Positions 59,455-64,000 of a stretch of 64,000 nt of DNA are shown here, piece by piece. The translations under genes were made by a program, and so were the position numbers. The notes below the pieces were generated by a model. The model saw nothing but the letters and a program-made list of their open reading frames with translations, did not search any database and had not been told where the DNA came from. The DNA is from Anastatus disparis (Eukaryota > Arthropoda > Insecta > Hymenoptera > Eupelmidae), in the NCBI GenBank assembly GCA_017163975.1, contig JAFFSR010000307.1, forward strand, positions 3,111,001-3,175,000, given 5' to 3'. How positions within the stretch are numbered: position 1 is the first letter of the stretch; the number at the start of each line of letters is the position of its first letter.

Positions 59455-60744
59455 ACGTCAACTCACCTAACAAAAAAATAGAATTCGTCGAAAATCTGTG
59501 AAAATGTTCTATTTGATACCCAAAATATACAAAAAAAATTTTAGAGGTCCAGGTCAAAAGGGTCAGGATTTAAACGTGATGGAATTTTTCGAATTTTCCA
59601 AATTTTTTGCTAAATAAATATTTTAATGAATTTTTTCCTCAAAAACTATCAATTTTTCGTTAAAACTTAATAGAATACTTTTCCTTGGAAATTAGATGTA
59701 GAATTCACCTGAATTTTTGCGAATTATAATATACTGATTTTTATGCTTACTTGATCGATTTAAACATACTATTTAGTATATCTAAAAATCGAGCAAGTTA
59801 AATTGACTTTTTAAAGTCTTATTTTTTTTGTTTTTTTATGAGGAAAAAATATACGAAGCCTCCAGTTGGGCAGCCTTCTCAAAGTTACTTAATTGTGCAA
59901 AAATGTCTGAAAAAATCGTTATTTTGGATCGATGATGAGATTTGTGATTTTTTTTCTGAAAAAGTATTGATTTTTGGGACAAATGTATGAAAATGTTTTT
60001 TATTGGAAATCATGTGTACAATATAAACATATTTTTACAAATTGTAATTTAAGACACTATGAACCATATATACTAAAAATTTAATAAAAAATAAATTTTA
60101 AAATTTCAAAATTTCATTTATAATTTGTGATGTTTAGCAAATAATGGTTCGCAAAAATTTACATACATTTTACGTACAATTTCCAATAAAAAAGATTTTC
60201 ATACATTTGTCCCAAAAATCAATACTTTTTCAGAAAAAAAATCACGAATCTCATCATTGATCCAAAATAACGATTTATTCAGACTTTTTTGCACAATTAA
60301 GTAACTTTGAGAAGGCTGCCCAACTGGAGGCTTCGTAATATTTTTTTCTCATAAGAAAACGAAAAAATAAGACTTTAAAAAGCCAATTTAACCTGCTCGA
60401 TTTTTAGATATACTAAATAGTATGTTTAAATCGATCAAGTAAGCATAAAAATCAGTAGATTATAATTTGCAAAAATTCAGGTGAATTCTACATCTAATTT
60501 CCAAGAAAAAGTATTTTATTAAGTTTTAACGAAAAATTGATAGTTTTTGAGGAAAAAATTCATTAAAATATTTATTTAGCAAAAAATTTGGAAAATTCGA
60601 AAAATTCCATCACGTTTAAATCCTGACCCCTTTGACCTGGACCTCTAAAATTTTTGTTGTATATTTTGGGTATCAAATAGAACATTTTCACAGATTTTTG
60701 ACGAATTCTATTTTTTTGTTAGATGAGTTGACGTGAAACGTCCC
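59455..60744. mobile_element. W1: near-perfect 1.29 kb fold-back element in a TA tract
   Basis: Ends GGGACGTTTCACGTCAACTC and the inverse ending CGTCCC are directly flanked by TATATATAT on both sides. The arms pair almost base for base over about 600 bp (for example GACCTGGACCTCTAAAATTT against its inverse, and CAGCCTTCTCAAAG), with a loop near 60060-60150. The terminal motif is the same as the monomer core of the hAT arrays. No coding capacity. Confidence 0.85.
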
Positions 60745-61486
60745 ATATATATATGTGACATTTCACACCAACTGTAAGAGCAAAAAAATAAAAATTGCTT
60801 CAAGTCTGAGAATATATTGTTTATTACCCAAAACATGTAAAAAAATTTTCGAGGATCAAAAGTGTCAAGAGCTATGGATCCTTAAAATTTGAAAATTTTT
60901 CAAAATTTTAGGATAAGTCCCTACTTTATCATTTTTTTCTGAAAATCCTGATGTTTTAGAGGAAATATTCTGTAGTGGCGAACAATGAGTAATTTCAATT
61001 CCTACACTGAGAGAAAATTCATGCTAATAGAGCATGCGAACTGCCATCTATCCGAGCATATAAAACATTCATACAAATATGACAGGCCGTGAGAAGCTCT
61101 ATTAGTATTGGATTACCTTATACTAAAAAAGATGGTATGGAGAGTAACTAAAGCATGAACGGCATTCACTGATGACTCGCGTGGTATACTTTGATGACTC
61201 CCCACTCTCATATCCTTTGTTTGCTTGAGTCGCCTCCTCTTTTGGGTGGCGACGCGAGCAAACACGGCTGGTCTATACCCAAAATTATGTTGCAAATTTC
61301 TTTAACGTATTTTCGTAGCGTGAATCTTTTATTTCTTTTCTTTTTTTATGAAGGGAGATACGTTATAAATATAACCTGTTAAACTTTTTAACTTTAAATA
61401 ATTAATTTTTAACTTAAAATTTAATTATTTTAAACCGCTGGGGGGCAGATGAGCATGTACGATTTTATGCCAGAGATATTTCGGAG

Positions 61487-61557
61487 TAGCGTTGGTCTAG
61501 TGCGTAACGTTCACGCTTTTCCTTTTAAGTACGCGAGTTCAACTCTCGGCTAGGGTC
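61487..61557 (+). ncRNA. tRNA-like (pseudo-tRNA) sequence in the left arm of T
   Basis: TTGGTCTAGTGCGTAACGTTC resembles a D-arm and A box of tRNA-Glu type, and CGCGAGTTCAACTCTCGG resembles a T-arm with B box, at the usual spacing. The acceptor strands do not pair, so a working tRNA is unlikely. A (T)n run follows, which would end polymerase III transcription. Confidence 0.5.
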
Positions 61558-62154
61558 ACTTTTTTTTTAATTTTTTTTTATTGTTTTAATATTTTTCATT
61601 CCTTTTTATATTTATTTTTTTTTAGATTTTGTATTTTTTTAATAATTTTAAAATTTAATTTTTCACAAGTACGCTTGTTTTTTTCAATGAAAATTTTTTA
61701 AAAATAAATTATTCTTCATAGGGAGTAATTACAAATATTGATAAATAAATAATAGTGATGTTTATTTTATAATAGTGATGTTTATTTTATAATAGTATAG
61801 TTTAATTTATTTATAATTTAGTTCATAAAATTTACAATAAATTACAATAAATAAATAAAACTGAGTTATTATTATTTATGTTATAATATATATTGTATAT
61901 TGAAATATGTTTATAAAGACAAAATTGAACTATAGTATTGTAAATATCACTATTATTTATTTATTAATATTTGTAATTACTACCTATAAAGAATAATTTA
62001 TTTTAAAATATTCATAAAAAAACGAGCATATTTTAAGTAACTTGTGAAAAAATAGATTTTAAAATTAATAAAAAAATAGAAAATAAAAAAAATATAAATA
62101 AAAAAAAGCAATAAAAACTATTGAAATAATAAAAAAAAAGTTTAAAAAAAGTGG

Positions 62155-62228
62155 TTCTAACCAAGAGTTGAACTCGCGTACTCAAAAGGAAAAGCGCGAA
62201 CGTTACGCACTAGACCAACGCTACTTCG
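62155..62228 (-). ncRNA. tRNA-like (pseudo-tRNA) sequence in the right arm of T
   Basis: Inverted partner of the sequence at 61487-61557 with a few substitutions (on the minus strand GTTCGCGCTTTTCC and GAGTTCAACTCTTGG). Keeping A and B boxes in both arms could simply reflect the palindrome. Confidence 0.5.
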
Positions 62229-63068
62229 AAATATCACTGGCGTAAAATCGTACATGCTTATCTGCCCCCCAGCGGTTTAGAATAATTAAATTTTAAGTTA
62301 AAAATAAATTATTTAAAGTTAAAAAGTTTAACAGGTTATATTTATAACGTATCTCTCTTCATAAAAAAAGAAAAGAAATCAAAGATTCACGCTACGAAAA
62401 TACGTTAACGAAATTTGCAACATGATTTTGGATATAGACCAGCCGTGTTTGCTCGCGTCGCCACCCAAAAGAGGAGGCGACTTGAGCAATAGAAGAATGC
62501 CATAGTTAGCAGTAAAGAAAGAATAGTGGACAAGCCACGTTTACTTCCTTCACGTCCCATGAGAGGATACAGCGCTAGCTATCGAAGGATATTAGAGTGG
62601 GGAGCTACTAAAGCATGTAAACAAACAGTTTTTGGATAGCACAAACCTCGTAAGAGTAGATGGCGCTGTTATTAAAGCATAGGATATTACTTACTAACTT
62701 TGGATACGTAGACTACATGCTCTATTGGCATGAATTTTCTCTCAGTGTATGTAATACATGTAAGAACCAATAGAAAACTTCTAAATTCAGGTCTGTAAAA
62801 AATCATGCTAACACTCCTCTTTATTTACAATCAGAAGTATTTTTATGAATTACTCTTTAAAACATCAGGATTTTCAGAAAAAAATGATAAAGTTGGGACT
62901 TTTCCAGAAATTTTGAAAAATTTCCAAATTTTAAGGATTTATAGCTCTTGATACTTTCAATCTTGATCCTTGAAATTTTGTTTACATATTTTGGGTAACA
63001 AAAAGAATATATTCTTAGAGTTTCAGCGATTTTTATTTTTTTTCTCTTCCAGTTGGTGTGAAATGTCC

Positions 63069-63071
<3 letters not shown>

Positions 63072-63163
<92 letters not shown>
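63072..63163. repeat. (TA)n microsatellite
   Basis: A TA run of about 90 bp starting right at the outer end of W2. W-type ends elsewhere in the window also touch TA runs. Confidence 0.9.
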
Positions 63164-64000
63164 GTACATACATACGATGACGGAAGAAATATCTCGATTC
63201 TCTTGGATATAACTTAAAATCTGTGAAGCAAGAAATTAATTTAAACATATACCACATCAAATTGGAGTAATTCTTTTGCTTCGAGAAATCTTTTCTGTCA
63301 ATGTATATACATATGTCATGCATAATATAACGTTTAACAGTCTAACGTAAGATTTACAACCAAGCTTCAAGTTGGTTGCAAAATTTGTCGATAAAATCGA
63401 TTTAGCGCTTTAGTTTAGAAGATTTTCGTTGTTGCGTAAACATAATCTCTGAGAACGTTCGCGATTTTCGATAGTATTTGCTAAAAAATGATTCCTACGC
63501 ATGCGCGCTTCATGTTAAGCTTGCTCTTAGACGTTACGGTATTATTGAATAAGCCCCTATCGGACAACCAAATTTGTAATGCATCAGCCGCATCGGTAAT
63601 CATTGTAACACAGCAAGCGCAGGGCTACATGTATAAAGCACGCAAATCCTAAAAATTATCAATCGCTGTACACACACTTATTGAGAACTTGTTAGGCTAT
63701 AAGTGAAATGTAAACAAAGCGTCTTAACTCAATAAACGCGATTAAATAATTACGAATTACTATTATAGAAATTGATTTTCTGATTTTAAAGTTAATACTT
63801 CTTTTGGCGCGTCTCGAAAATTTGCTGTGGATAAAAATCTAAGTTGTCGTCACATTACATTTTAATATGTATTGTGTACGTGAAACCCTATCTATGTGCA
63901 TAGACATAACTGAGTTATAAGAATAAGAGAAAGAGGGAACACTATACTATACCAAGCAATGTATATTCAAGCCTGATTTGAGAGAAAGAGAGAGAGGGAA
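63164..64000. other. Unassigned DNA at the window end
   Basis: No gene seen. A moderately GC-rich stretch at 63460-63650 has no recognisable motif. The last 20 bp is GA-rich. Confidence 0.45.

Larger units (their letters stand above)
61005..62747. mobile_element. T: CACTGAGAGAAAATTCATG-terminal fold-back element
   Basis: Ends CACTGAGAGAAAATTCATGC and its inverse are flanked by TA (61003-61004 and 62748-62749). The arms pair over several hundred bases, for example GAGTCGCCTCCTCTTTTGGG and its inverse, and CCGCTGGGGGGCAGAT and its inverse. A tRNA-like sequence lies in each arm and AT-rich inverted DNA in the middle. It shares the first seven bases and TA target with S1/S2, but the rest differs. 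The right arm has about 150 bp more (near 62490-62690) than the left. No ORF of note. Confidence 0.8.
60755..63069. mobile_element. W2: second TA-flanked fold-back element, split by T
   Basis: Ends GTGACATTTCACACCAACTG and the inverse CAGTTGGTGTGAAATGTCCC lie next to TA runs on both sides. Arms 60755-61004 and 62750-63069 pair, for example TTACCCAAAACATGTAAA/TTTACATATTTTGGGTAA. The two arms are separated only by element T. W1 and W2 are 10 bp apart, joined by a short TA run. Confidence 0.75.

Overview
This window is AT-rich (roughly three quarters A+T by eye) eukaryotic DNA that is almost entirely transposable elements and simple repeats. I see no convincing host protein-coding gene. The element spectrum (a non-LTR retrotransposon whose ORF1 carries a PHD finger, hAT, TTAA-type and TA-type DNA elements, a Helitron relic, many fold-back MITEs, a tRNA-headed SINE) fits an arthropod, most likely an insect. 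An AT-rich hymenopteran is possible, but the sequence does not prove it.

Layout. 1-1038: unassigned. 1039-6665: a CACTGAG-terminal element (S1) with three copies of its terminus, carrying MITE M1. 6666-7426: a truncated TTAA fold-back and unassigned DNA. 7427-22306: fold-back F1, then a deep nest: fold-back F2 is split by Q, Q holds R and a second CACTGAG element (S2), and R is split by hAT element H1. 22613-28414: TA-flanked element U, holding an LTR-like unit (22898-26741) that itself holds F3, F4 and M2. 29094-29474: F5. 31032-36531: a nearly intact non-LTR retrotransposon on the minus strand, lying between two (GA)n tracts. 37042-39272: fold-back V with F6 inserted. 39275-42797: A-rich DNA with relics of an older reverse transcriptase. 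42802-43181: F7. 44180-56572: a 12.4 kb hAT-type element (H2), inverted relative to H1 and holding a Helitron relic, F8, another fold-back and a SINE. 56581-59454: unassigned DNA with GC-rich hairpins. 59455-63069: two fold-backs (W1, W2) whose ends abut TA microsatellites, W2 split by element T, which has a tRNA-like sequence in each arm. 63070-64000: (TA)n and unassigned sequence.

The only coding capacity recognised belongs to mobile elements: ORF1 and a once-frameshifted endonuclease/reverse transcriptase ORF2 of the non-LTR element, a PIF1/Helitron-type helicase fragment, and decayed RT motifs. The DNA transposons are all non-autonomous here, so any transposase must come from elsewhere. 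Several insertions can be dated relative to one another, because the host element is itself a palindrome and its opposite arm preserves the empty site. The most distinctive signal is a family of 45-60 bp monomers with the core GGGACATTTCATGTC, arrayed inside both hAT elements and also forming the ends of W1 and W2.
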